NCBI GenBank assembly: GCA_964383815.1
Contig: CAYLIC010000002.1
Coordinates: forward strand, 1-64,000
DNA: 64,000 bases
Source: UBA11524 sp964383815
Lineage (GTDB): Bacteria > Bacillota > Clostridia > Christensenellales > Aristaeellaceae
Direction of reading: 5' to 3'
Notes under the pieces: model-generated
Database searches by the model: none
Told to the model about the DNA's origin: nothing
What the model saw: the letters and a program-made list of their open reading frames with translations, nothing else
Position numbers and translations under genes: made by a program
Shown: positions 55,001 to 64,000 of the stretch, one piece after another
Numbering within the stretch: position 1 is the stretch's first letter
Layout of the letters: every line of letters starts with the position of its first letter

Positions 55001-55412
55001 GGAGGGTCACATCCCGGTAAATGCCCGCGCCGGAATACCACCGGGAGTTGGGACTGGTGTGGCGGATATGCACCATCACCTGGTTTTCACCCGGGTGCAG
55101 GCCGGTGAGCCGGGCATCAAAGGCCGTGTAGCCATACCGGTGGGTGCAGACCACCGCACCGTTCACCAGCACATCGCAATCCATATACACCCCGTCGAAC
55201 CGGAGCAGCCACACCTTGTCAAGCTCACCTTCCGGCACGTTCAGCGTGCGGATGTACCACCCATCCGCCGACTCATACAGGTCATGATGCTGGGCAATCA
55301 GATAGTCATGGGGCAGGGACACATCCCCATAGGCAGCCTGCATGGCCTCTGCCAGGGTGCTGCCGTTGGGCAGCTTGGCAAAGCGCCACCCATCGTTTAG
55401 CAAACGCTGCAT
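52080..55412 (-). CDS. Large GH2 beta-galactosidase-type enzyme
   Basis: The product has 1110 residues. The usual GH2 order is seen: sugar-binding domain (LNDGWRFAK, SLPHDYLI, YSGAGIYRDV), an immunoglobulin-like domain, a barrel with LHGVCLHHDLGALGAAF, the acid/base motif SIGNEILD and the nucleophile in YGSETAS, then a DUF4982-like domain, a second immunoglobulin-like domain and about 300 residues ending in a beta-sandwich that may bind carbohydrate. No signal peptide is present. GGAGG eight bases ahead of ATG 55412 gives the start (MQRLLNDGW); earlier ATGs lack a site. Specificity (galactoside, arabinoside or glucuronide) is undecided. Confidence 0.88.
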   Translation of the reverse strand: MQRLLNDGWRFAKLPNGSTLAEAMQAAYGDVSLPHDYLIAQHHDLYESADGWYIRTLNVPEGELDKVWLLRFDGVYMDCDVLVNGAVVCTHRYGYTAFDARLTGLHPGENQVMVHIRHTSPNSRWYSGAGIYRDVTLHVLPKRHMPLDGVYVTMACQGDCWQVHIETEILGQGDEQPLHRLYAPDGTLVAETAGEDMLVHQPLLWQLQQPHCYTLETRLGEQSIRQHIGFRTVKYSADEGLFLNGEHVKLHGVCLHHDLGALGAAFHAKAARRQLKAMQDMGVNALRTSHNPPARQVMDMCDEMGILVVDEAFDMWERPKTPYDYARFFPENAAADVASWVRRDRNHPCLLMWSIGNEILDTHADARGQTITCMLRDEVRRHDPRGNAIVTIGSNFMPWEGAQKCADLVQAAGYNYGEKYYAAHHREHPDWLIYGSETASALSSRGVYRFPASASILSDEDLQCSSLGNSTTSWGTRDMRRCLVDDLNSPYSLGQFLWTGIDYIGEPTPYHTRNCYFGMMDTAVFPKEYWYLCRALWTDAPMAHIGVHWDWNPGQLIDVAVMTTGASCELLLNGASLGCRQVDRRDPEKCLPLWQVPFQAGELRARAYDDDGNLLAEDVRYTPGESAQIVLEAEDDKLLADGEDITFVTISMTDSEGHPVENAVDRVHVRVSGGVLLGLDNGDSTDCEGYKTSTRRLFSGKLLAIVGSGVSAGMVHVEVSSPGKATAVLDIPAIQTDGRFGSAPHRPFADTPMPSETPVRRIELSPVGSKALSPENPCVTFRVKCLPEHADKQDIHYRVTTDKGIESPCAEVETGDRLVTVRGVGDGQVYLRATCNNGYDHPRVISQQEINITGMGQPNLNPYEFVSAGLYSFTDGEIGAGNEQGIAFGRDGYSMAGFDRVDFGPVGSDEITLPIFALDDKHYEMTLWLGDPRNGGERLAVLEYQKPSQWNVYQPETYKLPRRLTGVQTLCFSMESKVHLKGFSFAKQSRAWQQLSGLEADTVYGDSFRRSDAGIMDIGNNVTLVYTGMDFGTANRARLTLDAATPLAVNPVTIRFENEAGDSLTTLAQFTGEGRSTQTFDLEVLPGVCTVSFVFLPGSQFDFYGFQFAK

Positions 55413-55628
55413 TCCATCATCCTCCGTAAGCGTACTCATAGGAATAGTTCGGCGTGGGCGGCGCAAATCCTGCACGGTTCTCCCCTGTTTTCATTTGCAG
55501 CTTGTTGCGCTTCATCCTTCATTCCCGCTCATGTTTCGTCCGCGTTCATCATATATTTGCATGACCAGCCATGCAGGCTGCAGATTGCCTGTATGCAGGA
55601 TTTGTACATCAAAAATGCAGTCCTGCCC

Positions 55629-55657
55629 TTGACATCCGCCGCCGCACAGGTTATGCT
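55629..55657 (+). promoter_or_regulatory. Sigma-A type promoter of the opp operon
   Basis: TTGACA (55629-55634), 17 bases, TATGCT (55652-55657). Confidence 0.72.
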
Positions 55658-55726
55658 ATCTCTATGGCAAAAAAATGGCCTTAATTCGCCATTTTACGGT
55701 CAAGCAACATAAAAGGAGGTTTCCCC

Positions 55727-57640
55727 ATGAGTGTCAAGAAGAAGATGAGCCACAGGGTTATCATCATTGCCGTGCTGGCAGTGGTGATGCTTTTCGCCAC
55801 AACCGCGGTTGCATTTGCAGCCAATCAGTCCAAGCAGGACGCCTCCGGCGAGGCCGTATACACCACCCTGTACGGCAGCGAGGTTTCCACCCTCAATTAC
55901 CTGACCTCCAGCACCACCTGGGACCTGACCGCCGGTGCCAACCTGGTTGACACCCTGGTGGAGTACAACAGCGCTGCCCAGGTAATTCCCGGCCTGGCTG
56001 AAACCTGGGAGGTTTCCGATGATGGCCTGACCTGGACCTTCCACCTGCGCAAGGGTGTGAAGTGGTACGACTACCAGGGCAAGCCCGTTGCCGAGGTGAC
56101 CGCCAACGACTTTGTGGCTGCCATGAAGTATGTGCTGACCGCCGAGTACGAGTCCAACACCTCCTACCTGCTGACGGACGCCGCCAACATTGTCAACGCT
56201 GCCGAGTATGAAAACGGCGATATTACCGATTTCTCTCTCGTTGGCGTGAAGGCCGTGGACGATTACACCCTGCAGTACACCGTCACCAGGCCTACGCCCT
56301 ACTTCGTTTCCTGCACCACCTATGGCTGCTTCATGCCTGCCTATGGCCCGCAGCTGGAGGAGCTGGGCGCCGAGTTTGCCACCGACAACACCAAGATGTA
56401 CTACTGCGGTGCCTTCATCCTGGAGGAGTTTGAGCCCCAGGTGATGCACACCTATGTGAAGAACCTCAACAACTGGGATGCCGCCAACGTACACCTGGAC
56501 AAGATTGAATACATTTACAATTCCGAATCCGCTACCCTGGGCCCGGTGATGGTGCAGCGCGGCGAGGTGGACTCCGCCTCCCTGAGCAACGACGTGGTGG
56601 ATGAATGGCTGAACAGCAATCCGGAAATCGTCACCCGCGACAGGGCGATTCCCGATTACAGCTACTTCTACGCCTTCAACTTCGATCCCCAGTACAGCGA
56701 GGAGTTCGCGCCCCAGGATTGGCTGATTGCCGTGAACAACAGCAACTTCCGCCAGTCCATCATGAAGGCCTTCGACCGGCTGTACTCCATGCACGCCATG
56801 GAACCCAACGACCCTGAATCCGTCCTGCAGAACTGCATCACCCCCCGCACCTTTGCCACCGTCAACGGTGTGGACTTCACCGAGCTGGATGCCTTCAACG
56901 GCGTTAGTGACCTGTACTACAACAACAATAATCCCGAAGCCAGCAAGGCGCTGGCCCTGGAATACAAGGCCAAGGCCGTTGAAGAGCTGACAGCCCAGGG
57001 CGTCACCTTCCCCATTCAGATGGTTATTACCTACAAGTCCGGCCAGAGCGACTGGGAGAACGAGTCCATCATGCTCAAGCAGCAGATTGAAGAAGTGTTG
57101 GGCAAGGATTACATCGAGTGCGTGCTCTACGCCGGTCCCTCCGAGTCCTTCCTGTCCAAGACCCGCCGTGCCGGTATGTACAGCTTCATGCGGGTGAACT
57201 GGGGCGGCGACTACATCGATCCCGCCACCTGGACCGATCCCTTCGCTGAGGATTTCAACGACGACGGTACCCACAAGGGCAACTCCTACAACAAGATGGA
57301 CAAAATGCTGGATACCGACTTCAACGAAACCAAGGAGATTCTCACCAAGTATTACGCCGCCGTGGCAGAGGCCAAGGCTGTGACCGATGACACCCTTGAG
57401 CGGTACAACATGTTTGCTGCTGCCGAGCGTATGCTGCTGGACAACGCCATCGTTGTGCCCTACTTCATCGATCCGGCTGCCTACCAGGTTACCAAGCTGA
57501 ACCTGTTCGAGGGCGAGTATGCTCCCTTCGGCGTCAGCAACCTGCGCTACAAGTATCAGTACCTGCACGACGACTTCGTAACCGCGGAGGAGTTCTACGC
57601 CTCCCAGGAGGCCTGGCTGGAGGCACTGGGCGCCAAGTAA
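55727..57640 (+). CDS. oppA: Oligopeptide/oligosaccharide ABC transporter, substrate-binding protein
   Basis: The product has 637 residues of the SBP_bac_5 family. A basic N-terminus and one hydrophobic stretch end TTAVAFA|AN with no Cys at all, so it is not a typical lipoprotein; it may be released or stay as a membrane anchor. The body has DTLVEYN, GLAETWEVSDDGLTWTFHLRKGVKWYD and VNWGGDYIDP. The family carries peptides, but in plant-glycan users also xylo- or cello-oligosaccharides; the surrounding hydrolases leave both open. AAAAGGAGG precedes the ATG. Confidence 0.88.
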   Translation: MSVKKKMSHRVIIIAVLAVVMLFATTAVAFAANQSKQDASGEAVYTTLYGSEVSTLNYLTSSTTWDLTAGANLVDTLVEYNSAAQVIPGLAETWEVSDDGLTWTFHLRKGVKWYDYQGKPVAEVTANDFVAAMKYVLTAEYESNTSYLLTDAANIVNAAEYENGDITDFSLVGVKAVDDYTLQYTVTRPTPYFVSCTTYGCFMPAYGPQLEELGAEFATDNTKMYYCGAFILEEFEPQVMHTYVKNLNNWDAANVHLDKIEYIYNSESATLGPVMVQRGEVDSASLSNDVVDEWLNSNPEIVTRDRAIPDYSYFYAFNFDPQYSEEFAPQDWLIAVNNSNFRQSIMKAFDRLYSMHAMEPNDPESVLQNCITPRTFATVNGVDFTELDAFNGVSDLYYNNNNPEASKALALEYKAKAVEELTAQGVTFPIQMVITYKSGQSDWENESIMLKQQIEEVLGKDYIECVLYAGPSESFLSKTRRAGMYSFMRVNWGGDYIDPATWTDPFAEDFNDDGTHKGNSYNKMDKMLDTDFNETKEILTKYYAAVAEAKAVTDDTLERYNMFAAAERMLLDNAIVVPYFIDPAAYQVTKLNLFEGEYAPFGVSNLRYKYQYLHDDFVTAEEFYASQEAWLEALGAK

Positions 57641-57665
57641 TTCCCGCACCTTCCCTGTTCTTTTC

Positions 57666-57698
57666 GGGAGAAACCCCGCATTTTTCGGGGTTTCTCCC
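57666..57698 (+). terminator. Intra-operon terminator after oppA
   Basis: GGGAGAAACCCCG (57666-57678) pairs with 57686-57698, followed by TTCCCTTGTCTTT. Partial read-through would give more binding protein than membrane components. Confidence 0.75.
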
Positions 57699-57813
57699 TT
57701 CCCTTGTCTTTACGGCATGCATTTTTTCATGGCTGAGAGCAGCGCAGGAGCCTCCCTTGGCCCCATTTCCTACCCATCACCAGGCAGCCTGGCTGCCAGA
57801 GAGGAAGCTGAAC

Positions 57814-58761
57814 GTGGCAAAGTACCTGGCAAAGCGGATGCTCCGCTCGCTTATCACCCTGTTCATCATTCTGTCCATCGTGTTTATTCTGGTGCGGCAG
57901 ATGCCCATTGAGGGCTACTTCCCCAATATTGAGAAGATGACCCAGGCCGACATTGACCGGGAGCTTCACCTAATGGGGCTGGACAGGCCCATCCTGGTGC
58001 AGCTGGGCGAGTTTTTCAAAAACATGATTCTTCACGGCGACCTGGGCACCTCCCGGGTGTACCGCAACAATGTGCCCGTCACCGAAATCCTGAGTGACAA
58101 GATCCCCGTGTCCGTGCAGCTGGGCTCCATGTCCCTGATTGTGTCGCTGCTGGTGGGCCTGCCCATGGGCACGCTGATGGCCAAGTATAAGGGCAAGTTC
58201 TTCGACCATCTGGGCACAGGCTTCATTGTGCTGATCAACGCCGTGCCTTCCGCCGTGTACTACCTTTTCATTCAGGTATACGGCACCGAGCTGCTGGGCA
58301 TCAGCCTGATGTTCACCAGAGCGCCGGCGGGCATACGGTGGATTTTGCCTGTGCTGTCCATGTCCCTGGGGAACATTGCCTATTACGCCATGTGGCTGCG
58401 GCGCTACATGGTGGACGAAAGCAAGAAGGATTATGTGATGCTGGCCCGCATCAAGGGTGCCAACGAGAACCAGATTATGTTCCGCCACATTTTCCGCAAT
58501 TCCTTCGTCCCCCTGGCCCAGTACATTCCCACTTCCTTCCTGAACACCGTTGTCGGCTCCATTTATATCGAGTCCCTTTACTCCATTCCCGGCATGGGCG
58601 GCCTGCTGGTGGACGTGATTAAAAAGCAGGATAACGCCATGGTGCAGGGCATTGTGCTGCTGTTTGCCTGCGTAGGCGTTCTGGGCCTGCTCCTGGGCGA
58701 CCTGCTGATGGTGATCCTTGACCCCCGCATCAGCTTTTCCAAGAAAGGAGGCGACCGCTGA
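57814..58761 (+). CDS. oppB: Opp-type ABC transporter permease 1
   Basis: The product has 315 residues. The GTG at 57814 follows GAGGAAG by eight bases and gives AKYLAKRMLRSLITLFIILSIVFIL, the standard OppB beginning; the frame is open upstream but unlike the family. Six transmembrane helices are expected. The cytoplasmic loop RIKGANENQIMFRHIFRNSFVPL contacts the ATPase. It overlaps oppC by one base. Confidence 0.9.
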   Translation: MAKYLAKRMLRSLITLFIILSIVFILVRQMPIEGYFPNIEKMTQADIDRELHLMGLDRPILVQLGEFFKNMILHGDLGTSRVYRNNVPVTEILSDKIPVSVQLGSMSLIVSLLVGLPMGTLMAKYKGKFFDHLGTGFIVLINAVPSAVYYLFIQVYGTELLGISLMFTRAPAGIRWILPVLSMSLGNIAYYAMWLRRYMVDESKKDYVMLARIKGANENQIMFRHIFRNSFVPLAQYIPTSFLNTVVGSIYIESLYSIPGMGGLLVDVIKKQDNAMVQGIVLLFACVGVLGLLLGDLLMVILDPRISFSKKGGDR

Positions 58762-59765
58762 TGGCAATCCTGAAGCATCCCAGGCTGGAGCAGCTGGAGC
58801 AGCACTGCTCCGAGGCCCTGAAGGAAGACCTGACCGATGCCTCCCTGTTCACCTTTGCGGAGTTTGATGCCGCTGAAGTGGAGCGCACCGGCGCCAGCAA
58901 CTATTCCTACTGGCGTTCCACCCTCCACGCCTTCAGTAAAAACAAGATGGCCATGTTCCTGCTGGTTCTCATGCTGGCAGTGGTGGTCTTCACCTTCGTT
59001 CAGCCGCTTCTCCCCGCCCAGTTCGACCCCATTGTGGTGTCTAACAACCCCGATACCGGCCTGCCCCTGAAAAACCAGCAGCCCAACAGTGTCCACTGGC
59101 TGGGCACCAACCAGATTGGTCAGGACTTGTGGGCCCGCATCTGGAGCGGCACACGCACCTCCCTGTTCATTGGCCTGGCAGTCGCGCTGATTGAGGCCGC
59201 GGTGGGCATCCTGGTGGGTGTGCTGTGGGGTTACGTCCGCAAGCTGGACTTCTTCTTCACCGAGATTTACAACGTGCTGGACAACATTCCCACCACCATC
59301 GTGCTGATTCTGGTTTCCTTCATCCTGAAGCCCGGCGTGGGCACCATCATCCTGGCCATGAGCATCACTGGCTGGATTGGCATGGCCCGCTTTGTCCGCA
59401 ATCAGGTGCTGATCATCCGCGACAGGGATTACAACGTGGCTTCCCGCTGCCTGGGTACATCCACCTGGCGGATCATCTTCAAGAATCTGCTGCCCTACCT
59501 GGTGTCCGTCATCATGCTGCGGATGGCCCTGTCCATCCCCGGCGCCATTGGCAGCGAGGTGTTCATCACCTACATCGGCCTGGGCCTGCCCGCCACCACA
59601 CCCAGCCTGGGCAACCTGATCAACGAGGGCCGCAAGCTGATGACCAACCCCAACCTGCGCTATCAGCTGATTTACCCCACCATTCTCCTGTCCATCGTCA
59701 CCATTTCCTTCTACATGATTGGCAACGCCTTCTCCGATGCTGCCGACCCGAAGAACCACATTTGA
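58761..59765 (+). CDS. oppC: Opp-type ABC transporter permease 2
   Basis: The product has 334 residues. A 60-residue cytoplasmic N-terminus precedes the first helix (MAMFLLVLMLAVVVF). The Opp signature HWLGTNQIGQDLWARIWSGTRTSLFIG and the EAA loop VASRCLGTSTWRIIFKNLLP are present. AAAGGAGG in the end of oppB drives translation. Confidence 0.92.
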   Translation: MAILKHPRLEQLEQHCSEALKEDLTDASLFTFAEFDAAEVERTGASNYSYWRSTLHAFSKNKMAMFLLVLMLAVVVFTFVQPLLPAQFDPIVVSNNPDTGLPLKNQQPNSVHWLGTNQIGQDLWARIWSGTRTSLFIGLAVALIEAAVGILVGVLWGYVRKLDFFFTEIYNVLDNIPTTIVLILVSFILKPGVGTIILAMSITGWIGMARFVRNQVLIIRDRDYNVASRCLGTSTWRIIFKNLLPYLVSVIMLRMALSIPGAIGSEVFITYIGLGLPATTPSLGNLINEGRKLMTNPNLRYQLIYPTILLSIVTISFYMIGNAFSDAADPKNHI

Positions 59766-59783
59766 TGAAGGGAGCGAAAAGAA

Positions 59784-60876
59784 ATGCCAAACCCCATTCT
59801 CTCCGTCCGCGACCTTCATGTGAAGTTCAGCCTGCGCGGCCGGGTGCTTCACGCCCTGCGCGGCATTGACCTGGATGTGCTGGAGGGCGAAAGCCTGGCC
59901 ATCGTGGGCGAATCCGGCTGCGGCAAAAGCGTGCTGAACAAGAATTTCATTGGCCTGCTGGATCAGAACGGCTATGTGGAGAGCGGCTCCATCCGCTATT
60001 TCGGCATGGGCGACAAAATGCGCCACCACGAGGCCGCCGGCCTGGACGACCTGGCCCGCAACTATATCGACCTGGCAAAGTTTCAGAAAAATGAGGACTG
60101 GCTGCGCATTCGCGGCAGCGAAATCTGCATGATTCCCCAGGACCCCATGACCAGCCTGAACCCGCTGAAGACCATCGGCTGGCAGATTAGCGAGGCGCTG
60201 GAGCTGCACCGGGGCATGACCGGCAAAATGGCCCACGATGAGGTGATCCGCATCCTGGAGGATGTGCGCATCGACGATCCGGAGCGCCGGGCCCGGCAGT
60301 ACCCCCACGAGCTTTCCGGCGGCATGCGGCAGCGGATTGTGATTGCCATCGCCATTGCCTGCCAGCCGAAAATCCTCATCTGCGACGAGCCTACCACCGC
60401 CCTGGACGTGACCATCCAGGCCCAGGTGCTCACCCTGTTGAAGGATCTGAAAGCCAAGTATAACCTGACCATCATCTTCATCACCCACGACCTGGGTGTT
60501 GTTGCCAACATTGCCGACCGTGTGGCGGTGATGTACGCAGGCGACATTATCGAGCTGGGCACCGTGGACGATATTTTCTTCGATCCCCGGCACCCGTACA
60601 CCTGGGCGTTGCTGTCCTCCCTGCCCCAGCTGGGCCACAGGGGCGAGGAGCTGTACTCCATCAAGGGCACGCCGCCCAACCTGTTTAAGGAAATCAAGGG
60701 TGATGCCTTTGCCGCCCGCAACCCCCATGCGCTGAAGATTGACCATGTGCAGCAGCCGCCGTATTTCGAGGTTTCTCCCACCCACAAGGCTCGCACCTGG
60801 CTGCTTGACCCCCGTGCGCCCCAGGTGGAGCCGCCGGCAGCGCTGAAGAAGATTAAGGACATTGGAGGTGAGCACC

Positions 60877-60884
<8 letters not shown>
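59784..60884 (+). CDS. oppD: Opp-type ABC transporter ATPase 1
   Basis: The product has 366 residues. Walker A is GESGCGKS (42-49), the signature is LSGGMRQR and Walker B LICDEPTTALD. Between Walker A and the Q-loop (MIPQDP) there is an extra segment with YFGMGDKMRHHEAAGLDD, longer than in common OppD. The C-terminal oligopeptide-transporter extension (HPYTWALLSSLPQ, GTPPNLF) is present, though the usual Cys cluster of that region is not evident. Confidence 0.92.
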
Positions 60885-61806
<922 letters not shown>

Positions 61807-61816
61807 GCACACAAAA

Positions 61817-61849
61817 AACGCCCGCAGGACGCATGGTTCTGCGGGCGTT
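61817..61849. terminator. Terminator between oppF and the CapA-like gene
   Basis: AACGCCCGCAG (61817-61827) pairs with 61839-61849. The A-run before it is a T-run on the minus strand, so it works best for the minus-strand gene. Confidence 0.75.
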
Positions 61850-61859
61850 GGCTATGCAT

Positions 61860-63224
61860 TTATCGAATGGTCAGCGGTGAATCCGCGCCCAGGTACTTCT
61901 GCACGTTCTGAAAGGCCCGGGCCATGCTGTCCTGCTGGCTGCTCTCCATGCCGCCGGGCGCAGGCTGATGGCTGCCCACCACCCGGTAGTAATACCTGCC
62001 ATCCTGCTTATAGCGCCAGATGTAGGTGGGCGTGCAGCTGGCCTCCTCCAGGGTTGCCTGCTGTCCATCGTAGCTGAAGCGCAGGTGCAGCAGCAGGCCT
62101 GCCACGTTGGCATTGGTGCGGGAGCTGCCCAGCAGGCTGCCCAGGGAGTAGGCGCACAGCACGCGCTTTGTGCTGCCGTCTGCCAGGTTGCCCGTCAGCC
62201 ACACAGCGGGCTGCACCACATGGCTGCCGCTGCCGATGATGGCATCCACCCCGGCATCCGCCAGCTGCTGGGCAAAGGCGGCCTGCCTGGCGGTAGGCGC
62301 AGTCTTGCCGTCGTTGCCCCAGGAAAGGGACACAACCACCACCTGAGCACCCTGTGCCCGCACGCTGGCAATGTCCGCAAGGATGGCATCCGCGCCATCG
62401 CTAGCGGCGTCCAGGGCCACAGCAAAGGTGTTGCCATCCTTCTTCATGGCCTTGGCACCCTTGTTGGACAGCACATCCGTATAGTGGAGCACCGCCACCT
62501 GCACGCCGCCCAGGTTCATCACGGCAGGCTGTGCGTTTGCCGCATCGGCATAGGTGCCCAGGGTGTTCAGGCCTTGCTGATGTGCCGCCTCCAGTGTGGC
62601 GGTCACGCCGTCCAGCCCCAGGTCGTATGCCTGGCGATAGCCCAGCGCCACCGTGTTGAAGCCAGCCATCTTCAGCATGGGCAGCACATCCGCCGCCGTG
62701 TTGCTGTCGCTCAGCTTGGCATCGACCCAGGTCGTGTTCTCCAGGGTCACCATGGCGAAATCCGCCGCCACGCTGTCCCCCAGCAGCGCCAGAATCTCCG
62801 TAAAGTCGTACTTCTTGGCCTCGCTGTAGTAGTTGGCCTGCCGCAGGTCGGTATCCACGGCGATGCTGCCGCCAAACGTCATGCTGAAGCTGCCACCGGG
62901 GACAGCCGTGGGCGTGGCCTGGGGTGCAGGCTCGCTGGTGGGGAGCGGCGTATCCAGGTCCGCAGGCAGGGTTGCAAGGGGCGCCTGGGTGGCTGTTGCT
63001 GACAGTGCGCCGCCGCTGATGGGTATTTCACTCAGGCTCAGCTCCGGCAAAAGCTCCCCCAGGGACAGGGCCTCCAGCACCTTGCCGGTGTCGATATGCA
63101 CATCCGCTGCGCCGTTCAGCCTGGGCAGCACCAGGGAAAAGCCGCCAATGACCATGCAGGTCACCATCAGCATGACGATGGTGCCAAGGGACACGCCGCG
63201 CCTTGCCTTTTGCCTCCGCGCCAT
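61860..63224 (-). CDS. CapA-family (poly-gamma-glutamate capsule type) exported protein
   Basis: The product has 454 residues. A signal anchor (GTIVMLMVTCMVIGGFSLVL) is followed by a Thr/Pro/Ala-rich linker of about 80 residues and a metallophosphoesterase-like CapA domain from about residue 110: FGGSIAVDT, AADFAMVTLENTTW, FNTVALGYRQAYDLG, VVVSLSWGNDG, IIGSGSHVVQP. Several canonical metal ligands seem altered (for example GGSI for GD, ENTT for E), so catalytic activity is uncertain. Function within this cell is unknown. GGAGG lies nine bases before the ATG. Confidence 0.75.
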   Translation of the reverse strand: MARRQKARRGVSLGTIVMLMVTCMVIGGFSLVLPRLNGAADVHIDTGKVLEALSLGELLPELSLSEIPISGGALSATATQAPLATLPADLDTPLPTSEPAPQATPTAVPGGSFSMTFGGSIAVDTDLRQANYYSEAKKYDFTEILALLGDSVAADFAMVTLENTTWVDAKLSDSNTAADVLPMLKMAGFNTVALGYRQAYDLGLDGVTATLEAAHQQGLNTLGTYADAANAQPAVMNLGGVQVAVLHYTDVLSNKGAKAMKKDGNTFAVALDAASDGADAILADIASVRAQGAQVVVVSLSWGNDGKTAPTARQAAFAQQLADAGVDAIIGSGSHVVQPAVWLTGNLADGSTKRVLCAYSLGSLLGSSRTNANVAGLLLHLRFSYDGQQATLEEASCTPTYIWRYKQDGRYYYRVVGSHQPAPGGMESSQQDSMARAFQNVQKYLGADSPLTIR

Positions 63225-63260
63225 GCCGATACGCCTCCTTCCTGGGTGTGCTTGCCTGCC

Positions 63261-63380
63261 TTAAAACACCTGGGACATCAAAGCCGCCGCCAGCACGGAG
63301 CCAATCATCAGCACCGCCAGAGCCAGGCAAACCATGCGGGTCATCCGCTGCTTCTTTTCTTCCTTGGTCATCTTGGCCAT
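63261..63380 (-). CDS. Very small membrane protein
   Basis: The product has 39 residues: a charged start (MAKMTKEEKKQRMTRM) and one hydrophobic helix (VCLALAVLMIGSVLAAALM). GGAGG nine bases ahead of the ATG supports expression. It lies between the CapA-like gene and the CorC-like gene on the same strand. No function is known. Confidence 0.6.
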   Translation of the reverse strand: MAKMTKEEKKQRMTRMVCLALAVLMIGSVLAAALMSQVF

Positions 63381-63399
63381 GGGTATCAACCTCCAGTTA

Positions 63400-64000
63400 T
63401 CATTCTTCTGCCGTTTCCGGCTGCTTTTTCCACACGCGCACCTGGGTCACCCGGCGCTTCTCCATCTGCGTTACCTGTCCGCCCAGCAGCTCCGTTTCAA
63501 ACCTGGTGCCAACACCGGGGATGCACCCCAGCACCTCAGCCGCCCAGCCGCCCACGGTATCCGCCTCAAAGGTGTCCTCCACACTGAGGCTGGCGAGCAG
63601 CTCGCTCAGCTGCATGCCGCCATCCACCAGGCAGGAGCCGTCCTCCAGTGGAATCACGTCCTCGCTGACAATGTCGTGCTCGTCGTAGATTTCACCCACC
63701 AGCTCCTCCAGCACGTCCTCCATGGTCACAATGCCTTCGGTGCCGCCAAACTCATCCAGCACAACCACCATATGCGTTTTGGTCTGCTGGAACATCTTCA
63801 GCAGCTTGGAAACCTTCAGGGTGGAAGGCGCCATCACAGGCGGCGCCATAATCTGCTGGATGCTGGTGCATCCCGCATGCTGCAGCACATAGAAGTCCTT
63901 CTCGTGCAGGATGCCTACCACATGGTCCATATCCTCGTGGTACACCGGCACCCGGGAGAAGCCGCTTTCCCGGAAGATATTCGCCGCAGCTTCCATGCTG
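63400..64000 (-). CDS. CorC/HlyC-type CBS-domain protein, C-terminal part
   Basis: The gene runs off the right edge of the window. The visible 200 residues hold CBS-type sequence (SRVPVYHEDMDHVVGILHEKDF; THMVVVLDEFGGTEGIVTMEDVLEELVGEI) followed by a CorC_HlyC transporter-associated domain. Full-length members begin with a CNNM membrane domain and are linked to magnesium or cobalt homeostasis. The C-terminal end is KKQPETAEE. Confidence 0.9.
   Translation of the reverse strand, partial: SMEAAANIFRESGFSRVPVYHEDMDHVVGILHEKDFYVLQHAGCTSIQQIMAPPVMAPSTLKVSKLLKMFQQTKTHMVVVLDEFGGTEGIVTMEDVLEELVGEIYDEHDIVSEDVIPLEDGSCLVDGGMQLSELLASLSVEDTFEADTVGGWAAEVLGCIPGVGTRFETELLGGQVTQMEKRRVTQVRVWKKQPETAEE

Overview
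The window looks like a chromosome segment of a fairly GC-rich, spore-lineage Bacillota (Clostridia), probably from a gut or rumen habitat. Reasons: a SpoVT gene, YesM/YesN-type two-component genes, CUT1 sugar transporters of the LplB/LplC type, a sortase-type surface protein with a PPKTGD tail, strong AGGAGG ribosome binding sites, and many plant-glycan hydrolases. No rRNA, tRNA or CRISPR array was seen.

The main feature is an integrated element of about 29.6 kb. The first bases encode the N-terminal part of SpoVT, reading in frame to Gly-Asp-Pro-Leu-Glu-Ile and then into unrelated sequence. The rest of SpoVT resumes at 29,680, at exactly the same codon, fused in frame to the C-terminus of a large serine recombinase. 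The two junctions share an identical 17-bp core (45-61 and 29680-29696). Joining the element's own ends gives a core flanked by the inverted repeat TGTTATC/GATAACA. This is attL/attR of an element that split spoVT, skin-element style, with the recombinase reading out through attR into the host gene.

Cargo of the element (about 0.06-29.7 kb): a minus-strand group of GH2 glycosidase, ArsR-like regulator and a frameshifted secreted protein (0.3-3.8 kb); a relic that looks like Cas3 (4.2-4.7 kb); a repeat-rich cell-wall protein between two copies of one hairpin (4.8-7.2 kb); a 1340-residue PMT-like glycosyltransferase (7.2-11.2 kb); a response regulator/histidine kinase pair (11.6-14.8 kb); a long minus-strand sugar operon (14.9-26.7 kb) with two permeases, two solute-binding proteins, GH115-like, GH36 and GH4 enzymes and an aldo/keto reductase; then a small conserved protein and the recombinase (27.3-29.7 kb). 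The kinase pair probably controls the sugar operon.

The remaining 34 kb reads as ordinary chromosome: citramalate synthase; an ECF sigma factor with a membrane partner; fructuronate reductase and mannonate dehydratase (uxuB, uxuA); zinc-ribbon and TPM proteins; a sugar nucleotidyltransferase; a probable 6S-like RNA behind a perfect consensus promoter; aroA-aroC-pheA; two-subunit L-serine dehydratase; an IclR regulator with KDPG aldolase (fused to a VOC-like domain), a small ORF and KDG kinase; GH39, MBL-fold, GH67 and GH2 genes; an oppABCDF transporter; a CapA-like protein; and a CorC-like protein cut by the window edge. GH67 releases glucuronic acid from xylan fragments and uxuB/uxuA/kdgK/eda can take hexuronate to pyruvate and glyceraldehyde-3-phosphate, so much of the window serves glucuronoxylan and galactoside use. 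The uronate isomerase is not in the window.
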